The position numbers were made by a program, and so were the translations under genes. The notes beneath the pieces were generated by a model. That model was not told the origin of the DNA and did no database searches. It worked only from the letters and a program-made list of their open reading frames with translations. A stretch of 38,540 bases of DNA from Magnetococcales bacterium (GTDB lineage Bacteria; Pseudomonadota; Magnetococcia; Magnetococcales; UBA8363): NCBI GenBank assembly GCA_015228925.1, contig JADGCQ010000026.1:1-38540 (forward strand). Direction: 5' to 3'. Shown piece after piece: positions 29,695-38,530 of the stretch; position 1 is the stretch's first letter, and each line of letters starts with the position of its first letter.

Positions 29695-29802
29695 ATGGTC
29701 GCCTTCACATTAAAATGGACAGAAAAAAATCCTTGTTCGCGTCAGCGCGATCACCCTTGCCTTGGAGATTGGGTTATGGGAAGTTGGGGGCGTTTCTTCT
29801 AA
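29695..29802 (+). CDS. Possible 35-residue small ORF or leader peptide before degP
   Basis: A strong ribosome site (GGAGG, 5 nt spacing) precedes the ATG at 29695. The ORF encodes MVAFTLKWTEKN and ends WGRFF at a TAA at 29802, within the 257-bp gap before the protease gene. It has no recognisable family. The ribosome site is better than that of many real genes here, so a small protein or regulatory leader is possible, but chance is not excluded. Confidence 0.3.
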   Translation: MVAFTLKWTEKNPCSRQRDHPCLGDWVMGSWGRFF

Positions 29803-29896
29803 AAACAAAACATGATGGCAGAGTGATCGGCCAAGGGATGATTTTTTTGGTATCCTTCATCGCGGATGCCAGCGGTGATATTTGGGAGTTTAAGTT

Positions 29897-31339
29897 ATGA
29901 ATGCACTGTTCAGCGGACTGTCTGTTTGGGTATGCAAGCGGGGATTGTCATGGGTGTTCGCGTTTGTCTGGACGCTGATGATCGTGCCGCAAACCGCCGT
30001 GGCGGAAGGGTTGCCCGAATTGACCGAACTGGTTAAACGGTTGAAACCCTCGGTAGTCAACATCCATGCGACCAAAAAGGGGGATGCGGAGGGGATCATG
30101 GGGCGTAACCCGTTTGAAGGGACGCCATTTGAACATTTCTTCAAGCAGTTCAATGATCAATACCCGAAGGATCGGTCCGAATCCCAAAATCTTGGATCGG
30201 GATTCGTCATTGACCCGGAGGGGTTTATCCTGACCAATCATCATGTGGTGGAGGGTGCCGACAAAATTACGGTCCGTTTTCCCGATGAGCGGGAGTTTAC
30301 GGCCAAGATGATCGGTGGTGATTCCAAGACGGATCTGGCGTTGATTCGCATTGAAACCGGGGAAAAACTTCCGGTTGTAGACATGGGCGATTCGGAAGCG
30401 ACGGAGGTTGGGGCCTGGGTGATGGCTATCGGCAACCCTTTTGGCCTCGACGCGACGGTGACGGTAGGAATCATCTCGGCCAAAGGACGCATCATTGGTA
30501 GCGGTCCCTATGATGATTTCATTCAGACCGATGCGGCCATCAATCCTGGCAATTCCGGTGGGCCGCTGTTTGACATGCAAGGGAAGGTTGTGGGGATCAA
30601 TACCGCCATTTTTTCCCGATCGGGTGGCAATATGGGGATCGGTTTTGCGATTCCTGTCAATTTGGCCAAATCGGTGGTTACACAACTCAAAAACAGCGGC
30701 CATGTGACCCGTAGCTGGCTGGGTATCGGTATTCAGACCGTGACGCCGGAACTGGCGCAGGCATTGGGATTGAAGGAACCACGCGGCGCATTGATTACCC
30801 ACGTCATGCCGGATGGTCCTGGCGAGAAATCGGGGTTAAAAACAGGTGATGTGATCTTAAAATTTGATAATCATGAAATCAATCGGATGCGTGAACTCCC
30901 GACGATGGTGGCAGCTACAGAGGTTGGAAAAAAAGTTTCCATGGATGTGCTGCGGGATGGCAAGCCTGTTCAAATGTCGGCGACCACAGGGGTCATGCCT
31001 CCCGATGAGGAGACGGAGCAACCCAAGATCGGGAGCAAGCCGAACAATGATCGCCTTGGAATGCAGGTAGAACCTCTCAACGAGCGTAATCGGTCTCGGC
31101 TGGGGGTGGATCCCGACCAAAATGGGGTCGTCGTGCTGTCATTGGTGCCCGGCAGTCCGGCTGCGGAGGCGGGCATTCAACGCAATGATGTATTGGTCGA
31201 GATCAACCGGATAAAGACCGATTCCCTGGCCAACTATGAGAAAGCACTCGATGCAACCAGCAATAAAGGGACGGTGCTGGTACGTTTGATCCGTAGTGGT
31301 GATCCCCTGTTTATCGCCATCAACAATAAGCGTTCGTAA
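29897..31339 (+). CDS. degQ: DegP/HtrA-type periplasmic serine protease (Do-like)
   Basis: This is a 480-residue periplasmic quality-control protease. The signal peptide ends near TAVA (residue about 36). The catalytic triad is H116 (TNHHVVEG), D146 (SKTDLALI) and S220 (NPGNSGGPLFD). Two PDZ domains follow, about 265-350 (RSWLGIGIQTVTPELAQALG) and about 385-475 (DQNGVVVLSLVPGSPAAEAG). This is the DegP/DegQ/MucD arrangement and not the one-PDZ DegS, so the choice of degQ as symbol is approximate. Magnetotactic bacteria carry related HtrA proteins MamE and MamO, but those have heme-binding CXXCH motifs or defects, and neither is seen here. Confidence 0.9.
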   Translation: MNALFSGLSVWVCKRGLSWVFAFVWTLMIVPQTAVAEGLPELTELVKRLKPSVVNIHATKKGDAEGIMGRNPFEGTPFEHFFKQFNDQYPKDRSESQNLGSGFVIDPEGFILTNHHVVEGADKITVRFPDEREFTAKMIGGDSKTDLALIRIETGEKLPVVDMGDSEATEVGAWVMAIGNPFGLDATVTVGIISAKGRIIGSGPYDDFIQTDAAINPGNSGGPLFDMQGKVVGINTAIFSRSGGNMGIGFAIPVNLAKSVVTQLKNSGHVTRSWLGIGIQTVTPELAQALGLKEPRGALITHVMPDGPGEKSGLKTGDVILKFDNHEINRMRELPTMVAATEVGKKVSMDVLRDGKPVQMSATTGVMPPDEETEQPKIGSKPNNDRLGMQVEPLNERNRSRLGVDPDQNGVVVLSLVPGSPAAEAGIQRNDVLVEINRIKTDSLANYEKALDATSNKGTVLVRLIRSGDPLFIAINNKRS

Positions 31340-31381
31340 AGGGTATGTCATTCGAATAACCTGATTGATGAGGAGAGTTTC

Positions 31382-32584
31382 TTGACGGACGGGTTGAATA
31401 TCGCGGCTGAAGAAACGCAAGAGGCGGAGAGTTTGCGCGTCTCCGAACGCGCCATTCTGGTTGGCGTGGTCATCAATGTGGTGTTGTCGGTGGTGAAGGT
31501 GATGGTTGGGTTGTTGTCTTCCAGTCCGGCCCTGGTCGCCGATGGGATTCATTCGGTTTCGGATCTGTTCAGTGATGGGGCGGTGTGGGTTGCCAATCGC
31601 ATGTCGCGTGAGGCGGCGGATGAGGGGCATCCCTACGGTCACGGACGCTACGAAACACTGGCGATTTTGTTCAACGGCGTTTTAATGTTTGTGTTGGCGG
31701 CGGGCATTGTCATCGATGCCATTCCCCGTGTGGAACAGCATGTGGTGGTCGTACCAGGGTTCCCGGCATTGGCGGTGATTATTGTCGCTATTTTATCGAA
31801 GGAGTGGTTGTTCCATTATACACGCCGTGTGGGGGAAAAGTATCATCTACGGGCACTGGTCGCCAATGCTTGGCATCATCGCTCGGATGCCATTTCGTCG
31901 GTGGCGGCGTTGTTTGGCATTGCGGGGGCTATTTTGGGATGGCCGGTGGCCGACCCCATCGCAGCCATCATCGTATCGGTGATCTTGTTTAAAATGAGTT
32001 ATGATTTTACCCGAGATGCATTCTTGGAATTCACCGACGCTTCGGCTGCAATCGACAAGGCGATTCAGGACAATATCGTCAAGATGGTCGAGGCCTATCC
32101 CGATGTCTATTCGGCGCATTTGTTCAAAATCAGGCGGAGTGGACCCAATCTCCATGTGGATGTTCATGTGGTGGTCAACCCATTCTTATCGGTTTCGGAG
32201 GGGCATCAGATTGCGGAGCGGATGCGCAGGGCGATCATCGATGAAGTTTTGGAGGTGACGGAGGTAATGGTCCATGTCGATCCTGAGGATGATCAAAAGC
32301 GGCCCATGCCGATCGATTATCCGGGTCGTTCGGAAATGTTAAACAATCTGGAGCAGTTGTTCGCGGAGGACGATGGATTGTTGGCTATTGCCGATTTGGT
32401 GTTGCACTACACCCGCGAAGGGATCGTGGTGGATCTGGTGTTGGCGGTGGATCCCAAGAGTGATTGGGATGGATTGCGCCGCAGCGCACTGAGATATTGC
32501 CAAAAAATACTGAAAACCCAAAATCGCGTCACCAGTGTGCAACTCAAAACCGTCCTCCATGGCTGCGACCGGGCAATGGTTTAG
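31382..32584 (+). CDS. Cation diffusion facilitator (CDF) metal transporter with extra C-terminal domain
   Basis: This 400-residue protein exports divalent metals such as Fe, Zn or Mn in exchange for protons. The six-helix membrane part contains the metal site motifs ADGIHSVSDLFSDG and WHHRSDAISS (His-x-x-x-Asp in helix 5), plus GHPYGHGRYE. A cytoplasmic dimer domain follows (PNLHVDVHVVVNPFLSVSEG with HxDxH). Most CDF proteins stop near 300 residues; here about 90 more (LEQLFAEDDGLLAIADLVLH onward) look like a second, diverged dimer-domain copy. The likely start is TTG at 31382 with GAGGAG 7 nt upstream. Magnetosome MamB and MamM are CDF proteins, but this copy has no mam neighbours. Confidence 0.88.
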   Translation: MTDGLNIAAEETQEAESLRVSERAILVGVVINVVLSVVKVMVGLLSSSPALVADGIHSVSDLFSDGAVWVANRMSREAADEGHPYGHGRYETLAILFNGVLMFVLAAGIVIDAIPRVEQHVVVVPGFPALAVIIVAILSKEWLFHYTRRVGEKYHLRALVANAWHHRSDAISSVAALFGIAGAILGWPVADPIAAIIVSVILFKMSYDFTRDAFLEFTDASAAIDKAIQDNIVKMVEAYPDVYSAHLFKIRRSGPNLHVDVHVVVNPFLSVSEGHQIAERMRRAIIDEVLEVTEVMVHVDPEDDQKRPMPIDYPGRSEMLNNLEQLFAEDDGLLAIADLVLHYTREGIVVDLVLAVDPKSDWDGLRRSALRYCQKILKTQNRVTSVQLKTVLHGCDRAMV

Positions 32585-32624
32585 ACCAAAATCACGCCGG
32601 GATGCCGATGTCATCTGCAAGTCC

Positions 32625-33443
32625 ATGCCCGAAAGAATCCTGATGTCCCAACGATTGCCTCTGTTTCAGAACATCTTGTTGCGTTTGCACGTCTTGGTCA
32701 AACGCTCTGGATTCCTGGCCAGTCCTCCTGGACAATGGCTTTTTGAAACCACCTATTTCCTCTACAAACGTTTTTTTGAGGCGCGAAACGTTGCAGTTTT
32801 GCGACAATGGATACCCTCCGATGCCTGGATCATCGATGTTGGAGCCAATATTGGCTTTTTCACCGTTTATTTTGCCCATTGGGTTCACGGTTCGGGACGG
32901 GTTGTTGCCCTTGAGCCAGAGTCCGTGAACTTTGAACGTCTCCAACGACGCCTAGCTACACATCCAGAGCGGGACAAGGCCACGTTGCTTCAGATGGCAG
33001 CCGCCGAAAAAAATGGTTGGGGTTGGTTACAACTCAACCCGAATCATCCAGCCGACCACCGCCTCTCCAGTAGCGGCGTTCCGGTGCCGTTGTCAGCCCT
33101 TGATACCCTGATGGCAGAGCGGGGATGGCCCAAGATTGCCTTGATCAAAATCGATGTCCAGGGGGCCGAAGACCGGGTTATCATGGGGGCGCAAGAGCTG
33201 ATTCGGCGATTTCATCCTGCATTGTTGGTAGAATTGACCCTGAATGATCCGGGAAGCTTGCGCACAATGACTTTGTTGGCATCGCTCAACTATCGACCCC
33301 ATCATCTCCTTCGAGATGGAACACAACCATTCCATGAGAATGAACTGGCAAATTTATTGAAAAGAAAAGGATATATCGACTGCCTGTATCTGTATTACGC
33401 TGGTTCACCAAAAATCGATCAACCAGGAGCCGCTTGCAAATAA
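32625..33443 (+). CDS. FkbM-family SAM-dependent methyltransferase
   Basis: This protein of about 272 residues has the SAM-binding motif IIDVGANIGFFTVYFA, the acidic ALEPESVNFERL end of strand 2, and the FkbM-hallmark IDVQGAEDRVIMGAQELI followed by ALLVEL. FkbM members O-methylate sugars, polyketides or other metabolites; the substrate here is unknown. Position 32625 is the first ATG within the recognisable frame, and 32643 is an equal alternative. Longer frames extend back into the CDF gene and were ignored. Confidence 0.82.
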   Translation: MPERILMSQRLPLFQNILLRLHVLVKRSGFLASPPGQWLFETTYFLYKRFFEARNVAVLRQWIPSDAWIIDVGANIGFFTVYFAHWVHGSGRVVALEPESVNFERLQRRLATHPERDKATLLQMAAAEKNGWGWLQLNPNHPADHRLSSSGVPVPLSALDTLMAERGWPKIALIKIDVQGAEDRVIMGAQELIRRFHPALLVELTLNDPGSLRTMTLLASLNYRPHHLLRDGTQPFHENELANLLKRKGYIDCLYLYYAGSPKIDQPGAACK

Positions 33444-33467
33444 GGATGTGTTGATTTAAACCATAGC

Positions 33468-33500
33468 CTTGATCTTTACTTGATCTTTACTTGATCTTTA
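33468..33500 (+). repeat. Three tandem copies of an 11-bp repeat
   Basis: The unit CTTGATCTTTA occurs three times in a row with no mismatch between the FkbM gene and the transporter gene, about 108 bp before the latter's start. Its period of 11 bp is near one helical turn, so it could present a protein-binding site on one DNA face, or be replication slippage. Confidence 0.9.
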
Positions 33501-33607
33501 CCAAAAAGACATTTATCCTCCCCCCCTGCCGTGTCCCCAGAGGGACCGTCACAGAAGATGTAGCCATATTCAGACCCATTCAACCCATACTCATAAGGCA
33601 ATGCGGA

Positions 33608-34984
33608 ATGAAGCGAATTCTCTTTTTATTACAGGCGATATTTTTCGCCCCAGCCTGTGCCTGGGCCAATGAGGCCGCTGGCCGCGCCGAAGGTCCCGCG
33701 CTCTTTGGCATCCCCTTGGATTTCATCTTGTTCGCCCTGGTGCTTCTGGGAGTCGCGTTATTCCATAGCAAAACATTGCAGGTCGCCCTCACCGGGGTGA
33801 CAACCATCATCGTCTACAAGTTGATCTTCACCGGATTCAAACACGGCGATGGGTTGGCGGGGTTGGGGCTTCATTTTCAACACGAATGGGTGATTCTAAC
33901 CAATTTGTTCTGCCTTCTCGTGGGATTTGCCCTGCTTTCCGCCCATTTTGAACACAGCAAGGTTCCCGATGTCCTTCCCCGTTTTCTCCCCGGCGGTTGG
34001 GTTGGGAGTTTTGTTTTGCTGGTTCTTATTTTTATTCTTTCCAGTTTTCTGGATAATATCGCGGCGGCACTCATCGGTGGTACCATCGCCAAAACCGTTT
34101 TTCGTAACAAGGTGCATATCGGCTATCTTGCCGCCATCGTTGCAGCCTCCAATGCGGGTGGTGCGGGAAGCGTGGTGGGTGATACAACCACGACGATGAT
34201 GTGGATCGCCGGGATCAGCCCTGCGGCGGTTCTTCATGCCTACGCCGGTGCTGTTGTCGCTTTGGTGATTTTTGGCATTCCTGGTGCGTTGCAGCAGGAT
34301 AAATATTCTCCGATACAGGCCGATCATACGACCGTATTCAAGATCGACTTCGCGCGGGTGATGATTGTGGCGGTCATCCTGATCATCGCCATCGGCACTA
34401 ACGTTGTCGTGAACGTGAAGTTCAGTGAAGTGTCCGACAGTTTTCCATTCATCGGCGTCGCCGTCTGGGCCGCCTTGCTAGCCTGTACCCCCCTTCGGAG
34501 TCCCGACTGGAAACTTTTGCCGGAAACATTCAAAGGGAGTTTGTTCCTTCTTTCTCTGGTGGTGTGCGCATCGTTAATGCCCGTGGAAAAACTTCCCATC
34601 GCTTCCTGGGGTACTGCCCTGGGTCTGGGGTATGTCTCAGCGGTATTCGATAACATCCCCTTGACCGCCTTGGCCATCAAGCAGGGGGGATACGATTGGG
34701 GTGTTCTCGCCTACACGGTCGGTTTTGGTGGCTCTATGGTCTGGTTTGGTTCTTCGGCTGGCGTCGCCCTGTCCAATCTTTTTCCTGAGGCCAAATCGGT
34801 GGCGAACTGGATTCGTCACGGGTGGATGGTCATCGTCGCCTATACCGTCGGGTTCTTCGTAATGCTGACATTGGTTGGTTGGCATCCTTCTGCGGATCGG
34901 TATCACAACCCAGCCACCCAAGCAGAGCAATCTCTACATTCTGCGCCAACGGAACAACCCCTGGCTCCTCCTCCGAGCCATTGA
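33608..34984 (+). CDS. Ion transporter superfamily permease (NhaD/ArsB/citrate-type)
   Basis: This 458-residue membrane protein has a signal-like first helix (MKRILFLLQAIFFAPACAWA) followed by about ten hydrophobic segments. It shows the two inverted half-signatures of the ion transporter superfamily: SSFLDNIAAALIGGTIAK in the first half and SAVFDNIPLTALAIKQGG in the second. The conserved NAGGAGSVVGDTTTTMMWIAG stretch resembles the NhaD-type sodium/proton antiporter or citrate/arsenite permease branch. The substrate is not decided by sequence. The ATG at 33608 fits best because the upstream in-frame frame has no family-like residues. The C-terminal 35 residues are proline- and serine-rich and soluble. 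Confidence 0.8.
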   Translation: MKRILFLLQAIFFAPACAWANEAAGRAEGPALFGIPLDFILFALVLLGVALFHSKTLQVALTGVTTIIVYKLIFTGFKHGDGLAGLGLHFQHEWVILTNLFCLLVGFALLSAHFEHSKVPDVLPRFLPGGWVGSFVLLVLIFILSSFLDNIAAALIGGTIAKTVFRNKVHIGYLAAIVAASNAGGAGSVVGDTTTTMMWIAGISPAAVLHAYAGAVVALVIFGIPGALQQDKYSPIQADHTTVFKIDFARVMIVAVILIIAIGTNVVVNVKFSEVSDSFPFIGVAVWAALLACTPLRSPDWKLLPETFKGSLFLLSLVVCASLMPVEKLPIASWGTALGLGYVSAVFDNIPLTALAIKQGGYDWGVLAYTVGFGGSMVWFGSSAGVALSNLFPEAKSVANWIRHGWMVIVAYTVGFFVMLTLVGWHPSADRYHNPATQAEQSLHSAPTEQPLAPPPSH

Positions 34985-34993
34985 CAAAGCGAC

Positions 34994-35037
34994 GCTGTGT
35001 CTCCCCTCCCTTTATGACAGGGCAGGGGAGACACGGC
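34994..35037. terminator. Long hairpin after the transporter gene
   Basis: GTGTCTCCCCT at 34997-35007 pairs perfectly with AGGGGAGACAC at 35024-35034; CG/CG pairs extend it outward and CCCT/AGGG inward past one bulged base. It lies 10 bp after the transporter stop, so a terminator or mRNA-stabilising stem is likely, though no run of T follows. It also marks where the zeta-toxin-like fragment on the other strand loses its similarity. Confidence 0.55.
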
Positions 35038-35060
35038 AGCGAGTTAGCCCTCCCCCATCT

Positions 35061-35126
35061 TGTCTTGCCAACCCCATTGGGACCCGCAACAACAATCAGG
35101 CGTGGACTGATGGACACCTCACTCAT
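35061..35126 (-). pseudogene. Zeta-toxin/AAA ATPase-like gene, N-terminal fragment only
   Basis: The frame starting at ATG 35126 reads SPRLIVVAGPNGVGKT (residues 7-22), a clear Walker A region of zeta-toxin-like kinases (normally 190 or more residues). Directly after KT the sequence runs into the hairpin and then antisense to the transporter gene's end; the frame stays open to 34830 but without any kinase motif. The start overlaps the small upstream gene by 4 bp (ATGA), as in a two-gene toxin-antitoxin operon. The toxin part is therefore lost by deletion. Confidence 0.7.
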
Positions 35127-35305
35127 TCTACCATTCGCGCTCTGTTGGCATTAAGGATGTCATCACGCAAGCGTTGCATCAGAACGACGTGCGCTCGTTC
35201 AGCTCGCCGGTTTGCCTCAATCACCACGGCATCCATCAACGCCTTGAGTTGCTCGTCCGACGGCTCATGCTCGATGTCATTTAAATCGAACTGCATGCTT
35301 TGCAT
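35123..35305 (-). CDS. Small putative antitoxin partner of the zeta-like fragment
   Basis: This 60-residue acidic/helical protein begins MQSMQFDLNDIEHEPSDEQL and contains ALMDAVVIEANRRAERAHVV. No family name is recognised. The ATG at 35305 has GGAG 7 nt upstream; a GTG at 35371 is less likely. It is coupled by ATGA to the broken zeta-like gene, so it may be the cognate antitoxin or a regulatory small protein. It appears intact. Confidence 0.55.
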   Translation of the reverse strand: MQSMQFDLNDIEHEPSDEQLKALMDAVVIEANRRAERAHVVLMQRLRDDILNANRARMVE

Positions 35306-35374
35306 GTTATTCTCCAAAATTGCGCTGATCGCTTGGTGGCTGCGCACAAGACAAACCCGAATCGGTTTCACTTA

Positions 35375-35485
35375 GGGCACTCTCGTGCATCGTTTCGGCT
35401 TATTCTTCGATCTATTTGATACGGTGACTCCAAGTGTGCGACCCAATCAAAAATCCGAACAAAAAGATAAGCCGAAACGATGCCC
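35375..35485. mobile_element. 111-bp MITE-like element flanked by TA
   Basis: Inverted ends begin GGGCA and share TCGTTTCGGCTTAT: the right end (35467-35485, minus strand) reads GGGCATCGTTTCGGCTTAT, and the left end (35375-35403) is the same with 10 extra bases after GGGCA. A perfect 17-bp inverted match is at 35387-35403 and 35467-35483. Both sides carry TA (35373-35374 and 35486-35487), the usual target duplication of IS630/Tc1-type transposons. There is no coding capacity, so it would need a transposase elsewhere. The TA and the first base of the right end form the TAG stop of the chemoreceptor gene. Confidence 0.75.
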
Positions 35486-38292
35486 TAGCGAATGCCACCC
35501 TTACGCAAATGTTTGGCATATTTGGTATCAACAGCCATAATATGGTCAATCAGCCACTCCCGCAATAATTTAAGCAAATTCATATCAATATTTGCTTCAT
35601 CGGCCTCATACTGCTTTTGAAACGCCAATACCTGGTCCACAAAACGACTGTGCAATGCCTTGTGTGCCGTAGCGTCTGGATAATCCGTTTTTGCAAACGC
35701 ATCCTCCTCCCGTTTGAAGTGGGTGGCGGTATAATTCACCAACTCGTTGAGAATATTTCCCAGATCATTACGACCCTCCCCCCGATTGAGACCATTATAA
35801 AGTGTGTTAATCAAGGTCACAAGATTCTTATGATCTTGATCGATCGAAGGGATGTTCACCAATAATTTATCGGACCAAGCGACAATCTGCCGGTCCGCAG
35901 TTCCGACCTCCTGAACCAGATACAACCGATCAAGCAGAGAGAACATGCCACGGCGCAAACCATTGAGAACCTGCATATGTTCCCGTGCCTGTTCCAGTTT
36001 TCCATCACGCACCATGGCCGTTATATCACGAGCCGCTTTGTGGACATTTTCGTGAACGCGCCCCAACTCTCGAAACAATTCCATAGTGCCAAAAAGCTTC
36101 TCCCCTTCCGAAAAATACCATAGGCCAAATTTGCACTGTTTATGACTGGAAACCTCCTCTGGACGTAGCAGGGAACGACCACGGATAACCTGTTCCAAGC
36201 GACCGATCCACTGCAAATGCGCCTGTTTGATGGAACGAACGTCAAAGCGGGCCTCATCGACGTGGACACCACCCGCCGCCCTTTTCAGGGCATCGCTGGT
36301 CTCCTTGACGGCATCGGTCAACCGAGCCGAATATTCCACAGAACCGTCCAGGTAATGGCTCAATTGCATCGATTGCAGCATCATTTTCTGGACTTCGGCA
36401 GAAGATGAAAAAATCTCCTGGGCCGCATTCTTGACTTTAATGGCCCGATCCCGTGCAGCAGAACTCTCTTCGGCAACCTGATTGCCATTGATCGCCACCT
36501 TAGAGGCGGAAATAGCAATTTCCTGGGTTCCAGTAGCCGCTTCCACGGCAGCCCGCGCCACCTCATGTGCCGCCGATTCCAACTCGTGAGCATTGCGGGA
36601 AACCTCCAGGGCCGCCCCACTGACCTGCTCCATGGCTTTGGAGATGCCATTGACCGCTCGATGTTGGGAATCGACCGCCTTGGTAATCTCGCGGTTGGCC
36701 GCATTGATTTCCCGAACACCCTCGGTAATGCCACGGGTCGCCCGGGAGGCCTCCAAAGCCTGTGTGCGAATTTCCGCAGTCTTCTCCTGGATCATTTTGG
36801 TCGCTTCCGTCGTCTGCCGCGCCAAATCCTTGACTTCGTTGGCGACAACGGCAAATCCTAATCCCGCCTGCCCCGCCCCAGCAGCTTCGATGGCGGCGTT
36901 TAACGCCAACATGTTGGTTTGATTGGCGATGACCTTGATCAAATCCACCACTTTTCCAATCTCTGTCGCGGAAACCGCCAGCCTGTCCATGATCCCCATG
37001 GAGCCTTGCGCGTTTTGATCCGCCTTGGCCGACATATCATCCGCCTGCTGACAACGATCACGCACCGATTGCAAAGATCGGGTCAGCAATGCGACTGATT
37101 TGGAAACATTGGAAACCGAATCATTGACTTGATCCAAACTATGATTGACCCCCGCAACGTTACTACTCATTTGCTCCGCCGCCGAAGCCATCGTATTGAC
37201 GTTGGTACTCGCCTGTTCCGAAGCCGCAGCGATAGCGGTCACATTCTCGGATAACTGAAACGCCGCCTGCGAAACCGTCTCTATATTGGCGACCGCCTCC
37301 CCAATGTTGTCGTTCAAAATCCGGGTTTCCTGATCGAGAAGATCATTTTCCTTCACGACATCCCGTGCCAGAGCATGGTTGTCCAGAGAATCCTTTTTCA
37401 AAGAGTCTCGTAAAGGGACCATTTCGTCCACCACCGACATCACCGATTCCGACTGCAACAAGACCAAATGAATCACATGGGAAATCTGGTCGGCCATGGT
37501 ATTCAACCCCACGAAAATACGACCAAACGTATTGTTGGAATGAACCGGGATCCGTTGCCGCAACTCCCCCCGGCTTATCAACTCCACGTAATCCTCAATA
37601 CTGGCAATCGACTGGAGAATGGACCTTAAAAACAAGATGATCAGCATCAGACCCATCAAAGTCGATAAAAAAATAACCACCCCAAGGCCAATCTGAAATC
37701 GATCAATTGCATCCGAATGCGCCAGAATCCCCCCGTTGATTGCCGTCATCCGGTTCTGCACAGTCGCCACCAACTGATCCATTGCTTGCGATGTAGGACG
37801 ATCAATACCAGATACCGCTTTGTCGGTCCGTGGAATCGACTGAATATCCCCAGTCACATAATGACCCGCCAACGCTTCCCGATACAACTGGCCCAGTTTC
37901 CGATGGCTATCCTGCAAGGATACGATGGCTCCTGTCTCCTCACCCGCCGTCTCATAAGCACGCTGCATCGCACCAAGTTCTTCCTGAACCTCTCTCTCCA
38001 TCGCTTCAAACTGTTTAAAGTATTTAAAATCGTTTATATTCCCTTCAGCTAGATAACCACGAAGAAGAATATTTTTCCATTCGTGGATCTGACGGCCAAA
38101 CAAGGTCGCCGCCTTCTGGCCGTGGGAAGCAGCCAGGGCATACATGGCCGTCTCGCGCGATGTGACGTTTTCCCGATGAATCTGGACACTTTGCCAAACA
38201 TTCAGCCCCGTCATCACCATAATTAAAGCGATGATGAAATAAAACCGGGCATGAATCGAAAGTTCGTCAATCCACTGAAGTATGTTACGCAT
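35485..38292 (-). CDS. Methyl-accepting chemotaxis protein with CZB and hemerythrin domains
   Basis: This 935-residue chemoreceptor has a first membrane helix (about 14-35), a periplasmic helical-bundle region to about 200, a second membrane helix (200-225) and a HAMP domain (225-275). The long coiled-coil signalling domain has its tip at [20 protein letters not shown] (455-475). It then carries a CZB zinc-binding domain (about 688-757, ligands H692, C720, H747, H751) and a C-terminal bacteriohemerythrin domain (about 810-930). Predicted di-iron ligands are H821, H858, E862, H877, H881, H917 and D922. Hemerythrin suggests oxygen or redox sensing inside the cell, and CZB domains respond to zinc or reactive chlorine. 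The stop TAG is formed by the MITE-like element. The start ATG has GGAG about 12 nt upstream. Confidence 0.93.
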   Translation of the reverse strand: MRNILQWIDELSIHARFYFIIALIMVMTGLNVWQSVQIHRENVTSRETAMYALAASHGQKAATLFGRQIHEWKNILLRGYLAEGNINDFKYFKQFEAMEREVQEELGAMQRAYETAGEETGAIVSLQDSHRKLGQLYREALAGHYVTGDIQSIPRTDKAVSGIDRPTSQAMDQLVATVQNRMTAINGGILAHSDAIDRFQIGLGVVIFLSTLMGLMLIILFLRSILQSIASIEDYVELISRGELRQRIPVHSNNTFGRIFVGLNTMADQISHVIHLVLLQSESVMSVVDEMVPLRDSLKKDSLDNHALARDVVKENDLLDQETRILNDNIGEAVANIETVSQAAFQLSENVTAIAAASEQASTNVNTMASAAEQMSSNVAGVNHSLDQVNDSVSNVSKSVALLTRSLQSVRDRCQQADDMSAKADQNAQGSMGIMDRLAVSATEIGKVVDLIKVIANQTNMLALNAAIEAAGAGQAGLGFAVVANEVKDLARQTTEATKMIQEKTAEIRTQALEASRATRGITEGVREINAANREITKAVDSQHRAVNGISKAMEQVSGAALEVSRNAHELESAAHEVARAAVEAATGTQEIAISASKVAINGNQVAEESSAARDRAIKVKNAAQEIFSSSAEVQKMMLQSMQLSHYLDGSVEYSARLTDAVKETSDALKRAAGGVHVDEARFDVRSIKQAHLQWIGRLEQVIRGRSLLRPEEVSSHKQCKFGLWYFSEGEKLFGTMELFRELGRVHENVHKAARDITAMVRDGKLEQAREHMQVLNGLRRGMFSLLDRLYLVQEVGTADRQIVAWSDKLLVNIPSIDQDHKNLVTLINTLYNGLNRGEGRNDLGNILNELVNYTATHFKREEDAFAKTDYPDATAHKALHSRFVDQVLAFQKQYEADEANIDMNLLKLLREWLIDHIMAVDTKYAKHLRKGGIR

Positions 38293-38512
38293 ATTCGTGT
38301 TCAGTCTCCGCTCTGTATCCCCAATCCACCTTTTAGACCATAACCTACCCCGAAAAGGGGAAAAAATCGGTTGTCCCCACCATTGTATGCAAAAAACTGA
38401 CCATGCACATCCGTATCGCCCGTCTGACGTTCATCATCCCAGGGCAATTGCATTTGGAATTGGCACGTCCAAATGCCTTGGAAAGAATCAATTATTAAAA
38501 GAAAAAAGGGGT

Positions 38513-38530
38513 CTGGGGGATTGCCCCCAG
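38513..38530. terminator. Bidirectional terminator-like hairpin at the right edge
   Basis: CTGGGGG (38513-38519) pairs with CCCCCAG (38524-38530) around a 4-nt ATTG loop, preceded by an A run and followed by GGTTTT. This is a standard intrinsic terminator in both directions. The 220 bp between it and the chemoreceptor gene hold no gene; a short CCCC-loop-GGGG stem lies near 38350 and no strong promoter was seen. Confidence 0.7.

Noticed and set aside
29897-31339. Identification of the protease as MamE/MamO
   Set aside because: The triad is complete, but no CXXCH heme motifs or second membrane domain are seen; it fits DegP/DegQ.
31382-32584. Identification of the CDF gene as magnetosome mamB or mamM
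   Set aside because: No other magnetosome genes are present and the extra C-terminal domain does not match; general CDF is as far as the sequence goes.
33468-33500. CRISPR-like array
   Set aside because: The 11-bp units are directly adjacent without spacers and far too short.
38348-38360. CCCC-GAAAA-GGGG stem as a terminator
   Set aside because: Only four pairs and no T run downstream on either strand; the better terminator is at 38513-38530.
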